From positions 1 through 64,000 of the forward strand of contig NZ_JAFBCW010000008.1 in the NCBI RefSeq assembly GCF_016907915.1: DNA of 64,000 nucleotides, read 5' to 3'. Below are positions 18,890 through 28,735 of this stretch, piece after piece (the first letter of the stretch is position 1; the number at the start of each line of letters is the position of its first letter). The stretch comes from Desulforadius tongensis. Its GTDB lineage: Bacteria; Bacillota; Desulfotomaculia; Desulfotomaculales; Desulfohalotomaculaceae. Below the pieces are notes generated by a model that was not told where the DNA came from, made no database searches, and saw nothing but the letters and a program-made list of their open reading frames with translations. A program made the position numbers and the translations under genes.

Positions 18890-19474
18890 TCAGCGGATTA
18901 CCTCATTCAATACATCATAATCAAATTTTTTTAATAGGTATGCCAGCCGCTCTATTGGCAGCCCCACCACATTAAAGTAGCAGCCTTCTATTCCGGCAAT
19001 AAACACGGCAGCGATACCCTGCGCCGCATAGGCCCCGGCCTTATCCATCGGTTCACCGGTAGACACGTAATTATCAATTTCCTCTTCAGTCATGGGCTTA
19101 AAACTAACTTTGGTGCACTGGTGGGTAACAGCGGTTTTTCCGCTCCGGGCGTCAACAACCGCAACCCCGCTGTAGACGTAATGGCTGGTACCCTGCAGCA
19201 CAGTCAGCATTTCTTTGGCCTGCCGCTCGCTGGCAGGTTTTCCCAGTATCTTGTTATTATAAACAACAACGGTATCCGCACCTATTACCAATCCCTCTTC
19301 GGTTTCAGCGGCCACCGCCCTGGCTTTTCGCTGGGACAATAATTCCACCGCTGCACCGGGTTCCATACCCGGTGGAAAATCTTCCGCCACAGGCTTAACC
19401 TGTACTCTAAATTTAAGCCCCAGGCTCTGCAGCAGTTCCCGGCGTCTTGGTGATGAAGAAGCTAGAATGAGCAC
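18890..19474 (-). CDS. maf: Maf-family nucleoside triphosphate pyrophosphatase
   Basis: Hydrolyses non-canonical or modified nucleoside triphosphates (dTTP/UTP class) and inhibits septation in Bacillus when overproduced. The 194 residues carry ASSSPRRRELL (about 5-15), GADTVV, and GKPASERQA motifs. It starts at GTG 19474 with GGAGGA upstream. It follows the DUF4321 gene closely and lies upstream of radC-mreB. Confidence 0.94.
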   Translation of the reverse strand: MLILASSSPRRRELLQSLGLKFRVQVKPVAEDFPPGMEPGAAVELLSQRKARAVAAETEEGLVIGADTVVVYNNKILGKPASERQAKEMLTVLQGTSHYVYSGVAVVDARSGKTAVTHQCTKVSFKPMTEEEIDNYVSTGEPMDKAGAYAAQGIAAVFIAGIEGCYFNVVGLPIERLAYLLKKFDYDVLNEVIR

Positions 19475-19488
19475 CGAAAATATTCCTC

Positions 19489-19746
19489 CTATAATTTACG
19501 GTAAGCTATATAACCCAAAAATAACCCCAGAGCGGTAAAAGGCCCCACCGCCAAGTGAAAACCAAAACTAACACTAAAAAAATTCAAATTTAAACTGGTG
19601 GTCGCCAAACCGATATTAAAAAAATTTCTCAGCACCGGGAACATGGGAGATAACGCGGCACCCACCGCACTTCCGGCCACTCCGCCGGCCAGCAATAGCA
19701 AAAACAAAAGCCAGGCACTGCGTGCCCCACCTAATACTCTGGCCAT
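19489..19746 (-). CDS. DUF4321 small membrane protein
   Basis: The 85-residue hydrophobic protein starts at ATG 19746 with GGAGG six bases upstream. Two main transmembrane segments (about 10-32 and 55-80) flank a short loop. This family is found next to maf and mreB in many Clostridia, and its function is unknown. A TTG four codons upstream overlaps the ribosome site and is unlikely to be used. Confidence 0.8.
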   Translation of the reverse strand: MARVLGGARSAWLLFLLLLAGGVAGSAVGAALSPMFPVLRNFFNIGLATTSLNLNFFSVSFGFHLAVGPFTALGLFLGYIAYRKL

Positions 19747-19867
19747 AAATACCTCCAAATAATTACTTTCTTTTCAGTTTATCATTCCCGCCAACTTCAG
19801 ACAAGTTATATCTTTTATTAACACAAACTTTATACTAAACTTATTATTTTCCCTGTTTCTACATTTA

Positions 19868-19902
19868 TAACGGGGTGAACGAAAAATAGTTCACCCCGTT
19901 AT
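19868..19902 (-). terminator. Hairpin after rex
   Basis: A perfect 13-bp stem (AACGGGGTGAAC and its complement) with a short T-rich loop lies 50 bp after rex. The T run on the 3' side is poor, so termination may be partial. Confidence 0.55.
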
Positions 19903-19953
19903 TTCCAAAACAACACCTTCCGTCCGGCGGCTAATGCCAAAGCTATACCTTAC

Positions 19954-20592
19954 TTAAGACAGCTGCTTTTTCATGGTTAAGTTAAAGGTTAAAATTTCCA
20001 ATTTCACCGACAGGTCTACATTGCGTATTTCAATATGATCCGGTACATTGAGAGTAATGGGCGCAAAGTTTAAAATTGCTTCTAAGCCGTTTTCCACAAA
20101 TAGATTGGCCACTTCCTGGGCCGCTTTAGATGGCACCGCAATCATACCAATGCGCACATTATACTCCTTAATTACCTCCGGCATTCTTTCCAGAGGCATT
20201 ACCTCCAAATCGGCAATTGTTTTACCTATTTTGGTCAGGTCATTGTCAAATACCGCCACTATATTAAAACCGCGATCTCTAAACTCTTTATAAGTAACCA
20301 GGGCCGAGCCCATGTTACCGGCACCCACCAGCACCAAGTTCCACGCCTCGGTTAATCCCAGTATCTTCACGGTATAGCGAATGAGATCCTTTACGTTATA
20401 ACCTACCCCCCTGGTGCCGAACTCACCAAAGTAAGCCAAATCCTTGCGCACCTGCGCAGGGCTGACGCCAACTCCTTCGGCTATTTCGCCCGAAGATACC
20501 GTAGTGACACCTTTTTTGTCCAGCTGTTTCAAAAATCTTGAGTACACAGACAGGCGGGTAACTGTGGCTTCCGGTATTTTCAGTGCTTTCAG
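19954..20592 (-). CDS. rex: Redox-sensing transcriptional repressor Rex
   Basis: NADH/NAD+-sensing repressor of fermentation and respiration genes. An N-terminal winged helix (about 15-80, with [16 protein letters not shown]) is followed by a Rossmann domain ([10 protein letters not shown]) and a swapped C-terminal helix. The conserved Rex N-terminus [15 protein letters not shown] is encoded upstream of the first GTG (20547). An in-frame TAG sits directly before CTG 20592, and there is no ATG, GTG or TTG between. With AAGGTGA five bases ahead, CTG 20592 is the most likely start, giving 212 residues, the normal length. Confidence 0.9.
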   Translation of the reverse strand: MKALKIPEATVTRLSVYSRFLKQLDKKGVTTVSSGEIAEGVGVSPAQVRKDLAYFGEFGTRGVGYNVKDLIRYTVKILGLTEAWNLVLVGAGNMGSALVTYKEFRDRGFNIVAVFDNDLTKIGKTIADLEVMPLERMPEVIKEYNVRIGMIAVPSKAAQEVANLFVENGLEAILNFAPITLNVPDHIEIRNVDLSVKLEILTFNLTMKKQLS

Positions 20593-20729
20593 CTAGGTCA
20601 CCTTCTTTCTATGCCTAAAAATTCATTGTTTGGATGGAATTTTCAAGTTTACTATCTGCTATAACTATTATAATCGTAAACCGTGCCTCTGAAAAGTAGT
20701 GTTGTGAAAAGAATACCTAATAAATATTG

Positions 20730-20960
20730 TCAGGTCAGCAGTCCATCCAAATATTGGGTAATAGGCGTAAAAACAGCCTCTAATGCGCTCACCGGGTTAA
20801 TCAGCAGCAGATCCAAAATTAACCCGAAGCTCAACACCACCGCCAATAGGATCATCACACTAAAAACAGCAAGCTCACGCCACATTTTTTCTTTTATTAA
20901 CTTGGGCACTTCAAAGGCTATAATCGCTCCGAACAATACCGTTAAAACCGCCACAGCCAT
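20730..20960 (-). CDS. Small germination-operon membrane protein (GerKD-like)
   Basis: A 76-residue protein with two hydrophobic segments (about 1-18 and 28-53). Short two-helix proteins encoded at the end of gerA-type operons (the D gene, as in Bacillus gerK) modulate germinant receptor activity. It follows gerC by only 11 bp, so it belongs to the same transcript. The family call is by size, topology and position, not by sequence motif. Confidence 0.6.
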   Translation of the reverse strand: MAVAVLTVLFGAIIAFEVPKLIKEKMWRELAVFSVMILLAVVLSFGLILDLLLINPVSALEAVFTPITQYLDGLLT

Positions 20961-20971
20961 GGATATTCCCC

Positions 20972-22273
20972 CTATTTGGCCATCTCAATGGGTTTAGATA
21001 CCAGCCCGGTTCGCGGGATTTCTGCCTTGACGTTAATTACCACTTCAATTTCCGGGTATATTTCTCCCCACCTGTTAGCAACCTGGTGCCAGTAACCCGG
21101 GTAGTGCCGGTACAAATTTTCTCCAAAGCCAAAAACATCGGCTTTGTACTCCCGCTGAACCTTTTCCAGCGCCAGCCTAATATCTTCCTTGATTTCCTGC
21201 GCCAATTTCTTTTCCACCCGGCTCAGGTTTTCCGGTTTGGAAAGATCGATAAAAGTATCCACTTCTGAAACACTGCCCTTAACTTTAACATCTATGTTCA
21301 TTATTATCTGCCCTTCCCGGGTAACAACCGGTTTTATTTTTCCCTTTCCCTGCAGTGCCTCAACAGACACATTCCCATGTTTCTGATCGTATTCTACAGT
21401 CACCGAGGCATTGCTCATCCTTCCCTTTATCCACAACAGCCCCCTGGACTCCCGCTCGTTCAGCCATCCCACCAGGCGGTCATCACGAAACACCGCCGTC
21501 TGGGTTACGTTTACATCTTCCCTGAGGCTTTCTCCTGCGCTGCCGGTATTTTTATTTTGATCACTTTCCGCCACTGCCATATTGGGTGACAAACCAATAC
21601 CGGCGGTATAGGCATCCACCCCCCGGCAGGAAAGCAGTTCTAAAAAATCCCCCAGCTGGTTGATGGCATAAGCGGTACTGCGTTCCTTCTCTTTAATAAT
21701 TCCCACAATGCGCTGGGCGGGAACTATCTCCAGCGGGTTGGGAGCATTTATTATTTCATACTGGCTGGCGTCCCGTTTGCTTATTAACAGCCAGTTGTTG
21801 CGGCGAATTTGGGGATTGCGGTCAAAAAAGTCCATTAATTTTGCTACTCCCTCCCGGGCCAGTTCTTCGGATATAATTACCACCTGGTTGTGCGAAAAAT
21901 ATAATTCCCGGGGAATATTGGACTGCATACCCCTTACCGCTTCAAAAATTGTTCTGCCATGGTCAGAAATGTTCCGGTAAGCCTGATTTTGTCCGCCGCC
22001 ACCACCTCCTGCCATGTTTTTCCCTGTGCCGCCGGCTATACCCTTGGGGTTAATCACCTGTACCGTGGTCCGCACCAGGCCGTTTTCACCTTTATCCACC
22101 GCTATGGCCATTACAATGGCCAGCTGTTCCACCTCCACCTTATCCCAGCAGGAGGACTGCAGTAAAAGAAGCAGCAGCACCAAACCTATGGATAATAGTT
22201 TATTTCTTTTTGTGAACCCGGTGCTGGCGTCTTTTTTTCTTATCACCTTTATTTTGTTCTTCATTCTGCTCAT
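20972..22273 (-). CDS. gerC: Germinant receptor lipoprotein, Ger(x)C family
   Basis: Outer-face lipoprotein subunit of a spore germinant receptor. After a basic region and a leucine-rich hydrophobic stretch comes the lipobox LLQSSC, followed by WDKVEVEQLAIVMAIAVDKG, the standard Ger(x)C opening; the three-domain body runs to the C-terminus. The start is uncertain: candidates at 22324 (TTG), 22273 (ATG, chosen) and a GTG near 22240 all lie inside the end of gerA, and none has a strong ribosome site. Translation is likely coupled to gerA. Confidence 0.88.
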   Translation of the reverse strand: MSRMKNKIKVIRKKDASTGFTKRNKLLSIGLVLLLLLLQSSCWDKVEVEQLAIVMAIAVDKGENGLVRTTVQVINPKGIAGGTGKNMAGGGGGGQNQAYRNISDHGRTIFEAVRGMQSNIPRELYFSHNQVVIISEELAREGVAKLMDFFDRNPQIRRNNWLLISKRDASQYEIINAPNPLEIVPAQRIVGIIKEKERSTAYAINQLGDFLELLSCRGVDAYTAGIGLSPNMAVAESDQNKNTGSAGESLREDVNVTQTAVFRDDRLVGWLNERESRGLLWIKGRMSNASVTVEYDQKHGNVSVEALQGKGKIKPVVTREGQIIMNIDVKVKGSVSEVDTFIDLSKPENLSRVEKKLAQEIKEDIRLALEKVQREYKADVFGFGENLYRHYPGYWHQVANRWGEIYPEIEVVINVKAEIPRTGLVSKPIEMAK

Positions 22274-24047
22274 CAGCGCTTTTACCGCGGTCACCCCCCC
22301 GGTGGTCCTGGCCGTAATCTTCAAATTCCATTTTTTTCTTCCTTTCTTCCTGCCAGGCAGTTCTAAAGGGCCGGCCCCGCTGTTGATTCACTTTTTCATC
22401 CCCCCGGTCACCTGTTTTGTTCTTCTGGGGGGATGGTTTTTGAGCGGGAGTCATGCGGTAGGGGTTGTCTTTGCTGATTTCCTCCGGGCGGTGCTGCTGG
22501 GCCCACCAGGGTGCCCTTATCAGCACATCCTTCATCCCTTCCTTGTGATAAGGAGTAATGGGAGCCAGGTAGGGAACGCCAAAGCTGCGCAGGCTGCACA
22601 TGTGTACTAAAATAGCCAGTATGCCGGCCATCACCCCAAAGAGGCCTAAACTGCCGGCCAGCAGCATCATGGGAAAGCGCAGTACCCGCATGGTGATAGC
22701 CATATTAAAGGCCGGGTTGACAAAAGAAGCAATACCGGTTACCGCCACTATAATTACCATCAGCGATGACACAATGCCGGCAGACACCGCCGCCTCACCC
22801 ACCACCAGCGCACCCACGATACTGATGGCCTGGCCCACCGGCCGGGGCAGTCTTAAGCCCGCCTCCCGCAGGGCCTCAAAGGTAAACTCCATTAAAAATG
22901 CCTCCACCAGGGCCGGAAAGGGCACCCCCTCCCGGCTGGCGGCAACGCTTACCAGCAGGGGGGTGGGTATCATCTCCTGGTGATAAGTAACAATGGCAAT
23001 ATAAAAAGAGGGCAGTAAAAGGGACGCTGCCAGCGCTATGTAACGTATAAGACGCACAAAAGAAGCCAAAAAATAGCGCTCGTAATAATCCTCCGGTGTC
23101 TGTAAAAAGGATAAAAATTCCCCCGGCACTATCAGCACAAAGGGAGTATTGTCGGTAAAAATAGCCACCCGCCCGGCCATCAGCGCTTCTGCCACCCGAT
23201 CCGGCCGTTCGGTGTGGTGTATTTGGGGAAAGGGAGAATAGGGATTGTCTTCAATTAATTCTTCTATGTAACCGCTTTCCATCACTCCATCAATTTCAAT
23301 GCGGCTTAATCTCTGTTTTACTTCCTTCAGCAGGCCGGGATTTACCAGTCCCCGCACATAACCAATGGTCACCTTGGTGTTGGAAATACGTCCAATGGTC
23401 AAATTTTCCAGTATCAAATTCGGTGTCTGCAGCCGCCGGCGAACCATGGCGGTGTTTTGACGCAAACTTTCGGTAAAACCTTCCCGGGAACCCCGCACCA
23501 GGCCCTCAGTAATCGGTTCGCTGATATTCCGGGTGCTAAACCCTTTAACACTGACCAGCAGGCCCTTTTTATGGCCATCCACCAGCACCAGGGCATCGCC
23601 GTAAAGAATACCGCCGAAAATTTGCTTATAATCGTCCACAACCCGCACATCGGCAATGGTTAACAAACTATCCTGGATATGCTGAAAAGAAAAGGTTCCG
23701 CCAAAACCGCAGTCTGATTTTTGCGTATTAGTCATTAAAGGCTGCAGAATGTTTTTATGTACTTCAGCAGTGGCCACCATGCCGTCGATAAAAGCCACCG
23801 CGGCACGCACATCGCTGCCGATGGAAAACTCCCTGAGCACAAAATCACTGTTCCCGGCCATAACGGCGCGCAGTACGTCTATATTTACATCCAACCGTCC
23901 ATCAACTTCCATTTTCTCCAGTTCACCGGCATTAAATATATGTTCCACCGGGTCATCTGGAATTGCAGACGGTTTTTTGCTGGCCACCGGCCGCTTCATT
24001 TTGGGTATAAAACCCAGCAGCTTTTTTAAAATAGTTTTATTGCTCAT
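22200..24047 (-). CDS. gerA: Spore germination protein GerA family (A subunit)
   Basis: Integral membrane subunit of a germinant receptor in the spore inner membrane. The soluble N-terminal region (about 30-290) is followed by roughly five membrane segments (about 330-470), with the family motif PFPALVEAFLMEFTFEALREAG split across residues 375-397. At 615 residues it is longer than the usual 480-550. The excess is a very charged, lysine/arginine/glutamate-rich C-terminal tail (about 535-615) that overlaps the gerC start region. Its ribosome site GGAGGGG is also part of the hairpin following folC. Confidence 0.93.
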   Translation of the reverse strand: MSNKTILKKLLGFIPKMKRPVASKKPSAIPDDPVEHIFNAGELEKMEVDGRLDVNIDVLRAVMAGNSDFVLREFSIGSDVRAAVAFIDGMVATAEVHKNILQPLMTNTQKSDCGFGGTFSFQHIQDSLLTIADVRVVDDYKQIFGGILYGDALVLVDGHKKGLLVSVKGFSTRNISEPITEGLVRGSREGFTESLRQNTAMVRRRLQTPNLILENLTIGRISNTKVTIGYVRGLVNPGLLKEVKQRLSRIEIDGVMESGYIEELIEDNPYSPFPQIHHTERPDRVAEALMAGRVAIFTDNTPFVLIVPGEFLSFLQTPEDYYERYFLASFVRLIRYIALAASLLLPSFYIAIVTYHQEMIPTPLLVSVAASREGVPFPALVEAFLMEFTFEALREAGLRLPRPVGQAISIVGALVVGEAAVSAGIVSSLMVIIVAVTGIASFVNPAFNMAITMRVLRFPMMLLAGSLGLFGVMAGILAILVHMCSLRSFGVPYLAPITPYHKEGMKDVLIRAPWWAQQHRPEEISKDNPYRMTPAQKPSPQKNKTGDRGDEKVNQQRGRPFRTAWQEERKKKMEFEDYGQDHRGGDRGKSADEQNEEQNKGDKKKRRQHRVHKKK

Positions 24048-24054
24048 AAATTAA

Positions 24055-24099
24055 AAAACCCCTCCAATAATATCCCATAGTTATTATTGGTAGGGGATG
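24055..24099 (-). terminator. Terminator of folC overlapping the gerA ribosome site
   Basis: CCCCTACCAATAATA pairs with TATTATTGGAGGGG (one mismatch) and is followed by TTTTTT. The 3' arm contains the GGAGGGG that would serve as the gerA ribosome site. Confidence 0.75.
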
Positions 24100-24121
24100 T
24101 TTATTTTATGTGATCATACCT

Positions 24122-25444
24122 TTATTCTTCATTCTTCAATTTCAAAAGGTACTCCCTGGCCTCAGCCAGCATATAAAGGGAACCGGTAACACAAACCACA
24201 TCCTGCAAACCGGCTATATCCAGCGCCGTATCCACTGCCCGGGGCACCTGTTCTCTAACATAAACCCGCGGTATATACCGCCTGGCCCAATCAGCCACCT
24301 GCCGCCAATTCCCGCAGCGCGGGTTGTTGGGTTTGGTTACCACCACCGCTGCTGCCAGCGGCACCAGTGCATCTATCACTTTTTGTCTTTCTTTATCCGA
24401 TAACATTCCCAGTACCAGCACCATTCTCCGGCCGGCAAACTGCTGTTTTAATGTCTGCACCAGCGACCGGGCACCGGCCGCATTATGGGCACCGTCCAGC
24501 ACCACCGCCGGCTGCCCCGGCAGTATCTCAAAACGCCCCGGCCATTTTACCCCTGCCAGCCCCCGGCGCACAATATCCGGTGTTATTGTTATCCCCTGGA
24601 GACTTAATATTTCCAGCGCCGCCACTGCCGTGGCAGCGTTTACCTGCTGGTGCAATCCCAGCAGGGGCAAATATATGTCCGGGTAGTGATTTAACCTGCC
24701 GGTAATGGCCAGGTGCTGCCCCCGGTGATGAGCACCTGTTTTTCCAGCCTGCCATGTTATATCCCGCCCCACTATGGTCAGCGGTGCGGAACGCTTAAGG
24801 CATGTTTCCTTTATCACCGCCAGCGCTTCCGGTTCCCGGGCGGCGGTAACCACCGGCACATTTTCTTTGATAATCCCGGCCTTCACCCTGGCCACCTCTT
24901 CAATAGTATGCCCCAGGTAGTCCATATGATCCAGGCTGACGTTGGTTATCACCGACACCAGCGGCTGAACCACATTGGTGGAATCTATCTCCCCCCCCAG
25001 GCCCACCTCCAGTACAGCAAAATCCACCCGCTGCCGGTGAAAATAACAGCAGGCCATGGCTGTGCTCACTTCAAATTCGGTGGGGTGCTCAAAACCGGCG
25101 GCGCACATATCCTCCAGGTGGGGTTTAAGCTGATTTACCAGATCTGCCACCTGCTGTTCCTTTATTTCTTCGCCGTTGATGCAGCAGCGTTCTGTGTACC
25201 TGTGCAGGTGCGGTGAAGTAAAGGTGCCCACTTTGTACCCGGCAGCCCGCAGTATTGATGCAATCATGCTGGTGGTGGAACCCTTGCCGTTGGTCCCACC
25301 CACATGGATAACCTTAAGCTGCAGGTGCGGGCTGCCCAACCGCCTCAGCAGCTCTTTAATTCGATCCAAGCCCAGGTTAATGCCAAATTTAGTCAGGTTT
25401 TTCAAGTAGTCCCGTGCCTGAAGATAGTTCATATTACTAGCCAC
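24122..25444 (-). CDS. folC: Folylpolyglutamate synthase / dihydrofolate synthase
   Basis: Adds glutamate to dihydropteroate and to folates, ATP-dependent. The 440 residues include the Mur-ligase-type P-loop GTNGKGST (50-57), the DHMDYLG region (omega loop), and DGAHN in the C-terminal domain. The GTG start at 25444 overlaps the stop of the HicB-like gene; an ATG four codons later is equally possible since neither has a clear ribosome site. The usual partner valS lies upstream, separated by the small hicB-like gene. Confidence 0.94.
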   Translation of the reverse strand: MASNMNYLQARDYLKNLTKFGINLGLDRIKELLRRLGSPHLQLKVIHVGGTNGKGSTTSMIASILRAAGYKVGTFTSPHLHRYTERCCINGEEIKEQQVADLVNQLKPHLEDMCAAGFEHPTEFEVSTAMACCYFHRQRVDFAVLEVGLGGEIDSTNVVQPLVSVITNVSLDHMDYLGHTIEEVARVKAGIIKENVPVVTAAREPEALAVIKETCLKRSAPLTIVGRDITWQAGKTGAHHRGQHLAITGRLNHYPDIYLPLLGLHQQVNAATAVAALEILSLQGITITPDIVRRGLAGVKWPGRFEILPGQPAVVLDGAHNAAGARSLVQTLKQQFAGRRMVLVLGMLSDKERQKVIDALVPLAAAVVVTKPNNPRCGNWRQVADWARRYIPRVYVREQVPRAVDTALDIAGLQDVVCVTGSLYMLAEAREYLLKLKNEE

Positions 25445-25667
25445 AGTTATCTTTAATCAACCAGTCTTGTATAGTGAGGCGCATATTTTCCACCGCCTCC
25501 TGGGGTGTAGCACCCACAGTGGCACACCCGGGCAGATCCGGCGTCAAGGCGTGGTAGCGGTTATTTTCTTCATCTCTTTCCACAATTACCTTCACCCTCA
25601 TGGTAATTGTACCCAGCTGCCGGCCGTTATCCTCTTCCTGCAGTTCGGTTGTCCATTTTAACGGCAT
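25437..25667 (-). CDS. HicB-like protein without a HicA partner
   Basis: A 76-residue protein with the partial RNase-H-like HicB fold: KVIVERDEENNRYHALTPDLPGC followed by GATPQEAVENMRLTIQDWL. HicB antitoxins neutralise HicA RNA-cleaving toxins. No HicA-like frame is adjacent on either side; the neighbours are folC and valS. No C-terminal DNA-binding domain is present. A strong GGGAGGG site six bases before the ATG supports the start at 25667. It overlaps folC by 8 bp. It may be a domesticated or solitary HicB. Confidence 0.8.
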   Translation of the reverse strand: MPLKWTTELQEEDNGRQLGTITMRVKVIVERDEENNRYHALTPDLPGCATVGATPQEAVENMRLTIQDWLIKDNCG

Positions 25668-25703
25668 AATGAACCCTCCCTAGTTAAAAATATCTAATTT
25701 AAG

Positions 25704-25739
25704 AAAAAGTTTGGGCCCACCGGGAAAGCAGGCCCAAAC
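25704..25739 (-). terminator. Intrinsic terminator of valS
   Basis: GTTTGGGCC/GGCCCAAAC stem followed by TTTTTC, directly after valS. Confidence 0.85.
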
Positions 25740-25753
25740 CAGTATTAAGTACA

Positions 25754-28396
25754 TTACTGCAGCATTTTCAGCCGTCCCGCCAAAACCGTTTGTTTGCCCA
25801 ACAGTTCCTTTTCTTTTGCTTTTTCTTTTTCCACTATTTCCGCCGGTGCTTTGGCTAAAAAGCCCTGGTTATTCAGTTTACCCTGCACCCGCTGCAGTTC
25901 TTTTTCTATGTTCTGCAGTTCTTTCTTCAAACGGGCAATTTCTTTATCAATATCAATTAATCCCTTTAACGGCACTATTACTTCTACACCCCGGGCCACT
26001 CCCATGGCCGCTTGTTCCGGTTTTTCCGCCAGGCTCTCTTTTATATTCACTTCCGCTTTGGCCAGCTCCTGCACGTAACCGGTATTCTCAGCCAGGATTG
26101 ACCGGCTGTTTTCATCCGCAGCAACCAGTATGGTTTCGGCCACCTTACCCGGGGGTACTTTCATTTCTCCCCTAATCCTTCTTATCTCGGTAATGGTTTC
26201 CATCACCAAGCTCATGGCATTTTCCGCCTCCAGGTCCCGCAGTTCCGGGTCGTATTCCGGCCAAGCCTGCAGCATAATGCTTTCACCCTTATGGGGCAGG
26301 TGCTGCCAAATTTCCTCGGTGATAAAGGGCATAAAGGGATGCAGCAGTTCCATCGTTCCCCTCAGCACCGTTACCAGCACATGCTGGGCAGCGGCCCGGT
26401 CCCGGGGAGCGGTTTTGCCGTACAGGCGGGGTTTAATCAGTTCAATATACCAGTCGCACAGCTCGCTCCAGCTGAAATCATACAGCACCCGGGCCGCCTC
26501 ACCCAGTTCGTAGCGCTCCAGGAAATCGGTTACTTCCTTTACCGCATTATGATAGCGGCTCAGTATCCAGCGGTCAGCCAGTGTCAGTTCCCCGCGGTCA
26601 GCATTTTCATCATAGTCATCCAGGTTCATGAGGGCAAAACGCGAAGCATTCCACAGTTTGTTGGCAAAGTTGCGCGATTTATCCAAACGCTCAAAATGGA
26701 AGCGCAGGTCATTTCCCGGTGTGTTGCCGGTAACCAGCATAAAGCGCAGGCTGTCCGCGCCGTGGCTTTCAATTACCTCCAGCGGGTCCACACCGTTGCC
26801 CAGCGATTTGCTCATTTTACGTCCCTGGGCATCCAGCACCAGGCCGTGTATAAATACTTCTTTAAAGGGCACTTCTTTCATATGATGCAGGCCGGAGAAT
26901 ATCATTCTGGCCACCCAGAAAAAGATAATGTCCCTGCCTGTCACCAGCACGCTGGTGGGGTAGAAGTGCTCCAAATCCTCGGTTTGTTCCGGCCACCCCA
27001 GGGTAGAAAAGGGCCACAGGGCAGATGAGAACCAGGTATCCAAAACGTCCGGGTCCTGTTCCATTTTGCCCCCGCACTGGGGACATCCCGCCGGCGGTTC
27101 TTTAGAAGCTGCCATTTCACCGCACTGCTGGCAGTAGTAAACCGGTATCCGGTGTCCCCACCACAGCTGCCGTGAAATGCACCAATCGCGAATGTTTTCC
27201 ATCCAGTTCAAGTAAATTTTGGTGAACCGCTGGGGAATAAAACGAATTCTACCGTCTTTAACTGCCTGGATAGCCGGTTCTGCCAGCGGTTTCATCTTTA
27301 CAAACCACTGTTTGGAAATCATCGGCTCCACCACTGTATCACAGCGGTAGCAGTGGCCCACCGAATGGGGGTTGTCCTCTATTTTAACCAGCAGTCCCTG
27401 TTCCTCTAAATCTTTAACAATCTGCCTGCGGCACTGGTAGCGGTCCATACCCCGGTACTTTTCACCGGCCTGCTCATTCATACACCCGTCTTTGCCAATC
27501 ACCTGCACCTGGGGCAGCTGGTGACGGCGGCCAATTTCAAAGTCATTGGGATCGTGAGCAGGGGTAATCTTTACACAGCCGGACCCGTAGGCGGGGTCAA
27601 CATAGGCATCGGCAATAACGGGGATTTCCCTGCCTACCAGCGGCAGTATCAAGGTACGGCCCACCATATGCGAGTAACGGTGGTCCTCGGGGTGAACCGC
27701 CACTGCCACGTCACCCAGCATGGTTTCCGGCCTGGTGGTGGCAATCACCAGGTACTGGTGGGGATTATCTTTAAAAGGATATTTTATGTGATACAGATGG
27801 CCCGGTTTTTCACTGTGTTCCACTTCAATATCTGAAATGGTAGTTCTGCAGTGCGGGCACCAGTTGACAATGTAGTTGTCCCGGTATATCAGTCCCGCTT
27901 TATAAAGGTTGATAAATACCTCCTGTACCGCCTTGGAGCATCCTTCGTCCATGGTAAAGCGCTCGCGGTCCCAGTCGCAGGAGGAGCCCAGTTTGCGCAG
28001 CTGGGTGGTGATCCGGCTGCCGTACTGATGTTTCCAGTCCCATACCCGTTCTAAAAACTTTTCCCGGCCCAGTTCATACTTATTGGTGCCTTCTTTTTGC
28101 AGCTGCTCCTCAACTTTGGCCTGGGTAGCAATGCCGGCATGGTCTGTACCCGGCAGCCAGAGGGCATTGTAGCCCTGCATCCGCCGCCAGCGGGTCAAAA
28201 TATCCTGCAGGGTGTTATCCAGAGCATGTCCCATGTGCAGCTGCCCGGTAACATTGGGCGGCGGCATTACAATGCTGAAAGGCTGGCGTTTTTTATCCAG
28301 CCGGGCATGAAAATACTTGTTTTCTTCCCAGTATTGATACCACTTGTCTTCAACTTCCCGTGGATTGTAGGTTTTGGGTAATTCAGTGTTAGACAT
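25754..28396 (-). CDS. valS: Valyl-tRNA synthetase
   Basis: Class I aminoacyl-tRNA synthetase charging tRNA-Val. The 880 residues show the HIGH motif as HMGH (54-57), KMSKS (about 525-530), a CP1 editing domain (about 190-340) and a C-terminal coiled coil (about 815-880), the expected full length. The ATG at 28396 has AGGAGG upstream. Expression is controlled by an upstream T-box, and a terminator follows. Confidence 0.97.
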   Translation of the reverse strand: MSNTELPKTYNPREVEDKWYQYWEENKYFHARLDKKRQPFSIVMPPPNVTGQLHMGHALDNTLQDILTRWRRMQGYNALWLPGTDHAGIATQAKVEEQLQKEGTNKYELGREKFLERVWDWKHQYGSRITTQLRKLGSSCDWDRERFTMDEGCSKAVQEVFINLYKAGLIYRDNYIVNWCPHCRTTISDIEVEHSEKPGHLYHIKYPFKDNPHQYLVIATTRPETMLGDVAVAVHPEDHRYSHMVGRTLILPLVGREIPVIADAYVDPAYGSGCVKITPAHDPNDFEIGRRHQLPQVQVIGKDGCMNEQAGEKYRGMDRYQCRRQIVKDLEEQGLLVKIEDNPHSVGHCYRCDTVVEPMISKQWFVKMKPLAEPAIQAVKDGRIRFIPQRFTKIYLNWMENIRDWCISRQLWWGHRIPVYYCQQCGEMAASKEPPAGCPQCGGKMEQDPDVLDTWFSSALWPFSTLGWPEQTEDLEHFYPTSVLVTGRDIIFFWVARMIFSGLHHMKEVPFKEVFIHGLVLDAQGRKMSKSLGNGVDPLEVIESHGADSLRFMLVTGNTPGNDLRFHFERLDKSRNFANKLWNASRFALMNLDDYDENADRGELTLADRWILSRYHNAVKEVTDFLERYELGEAARVLYDFSWSELCDWYIELIKPRLYGKTAPRDRAAAQHVLVTVLRGTMELLHPFMPFITEEIWQHLPHKGESIMLQAWPEYDPELRDLEAENAMSLVMETITEIRRIRGEMKVPPGKVAETILVAADENSRSILAENTGYVQELAKAEVNIKESLAEKPEQAAMGVARGVEVIVPLKGLIDIDKEIARLKKELQNIEKELQRVQGKLNNQGFLAKAPAEIVEKEKAKEKELLGKQTVLAGRLKMLQ

Positions 28397-28471
28397 CGAT
28401 CAGCCTCCTTAATAAAGTCGCTGCCCTGAAAAATGTTATCTCACTGAGTAAGACAGCATAAATGCCTTCAT

Positions 28472-28735
28472 AAAAAAACTCCCTTCCGGTCACAAGGACG
28501 AAAAGGAGTTATTTCCGCGGTACCACCTTGATTTCCGGTATGCAAAAGCAAACCGGCTCTTAATGCAGCTGTAGCGGGCTTACCCGGCTGAGCCTACCGG
28601 CAGCTAATGCTGCGTTCAGCCCAACTGCTCCGGGGCGACAGGTTTGCGGTTCAGGCGGGAAATTTCGCAGCCGGGAATTTCCCTCTCTGGAGCCCGAAGG
28701 GTCGCAACCCCTCCCCATCAACGCCGTTTCAGTAT
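28472..28735 (-). promoter_or_regulatory. T-box riboswitch controlling valS
   Basis: The T-box core AGGTGGTACCGCGG lies at 28515-28528 (minus strand). A terminator stem with a run of seven T follows at 28472-28510, and conserved Stem I features such as AGAGAGGGAA lie upstream. A GTC valine codon at 28637-28639, in the context CTGTCGCCCCGGAGC, sits where the specifier is expected. Uncharged tRNA-Val would stabilise the antiterminator and turn on valS. Confidence 0.93.
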
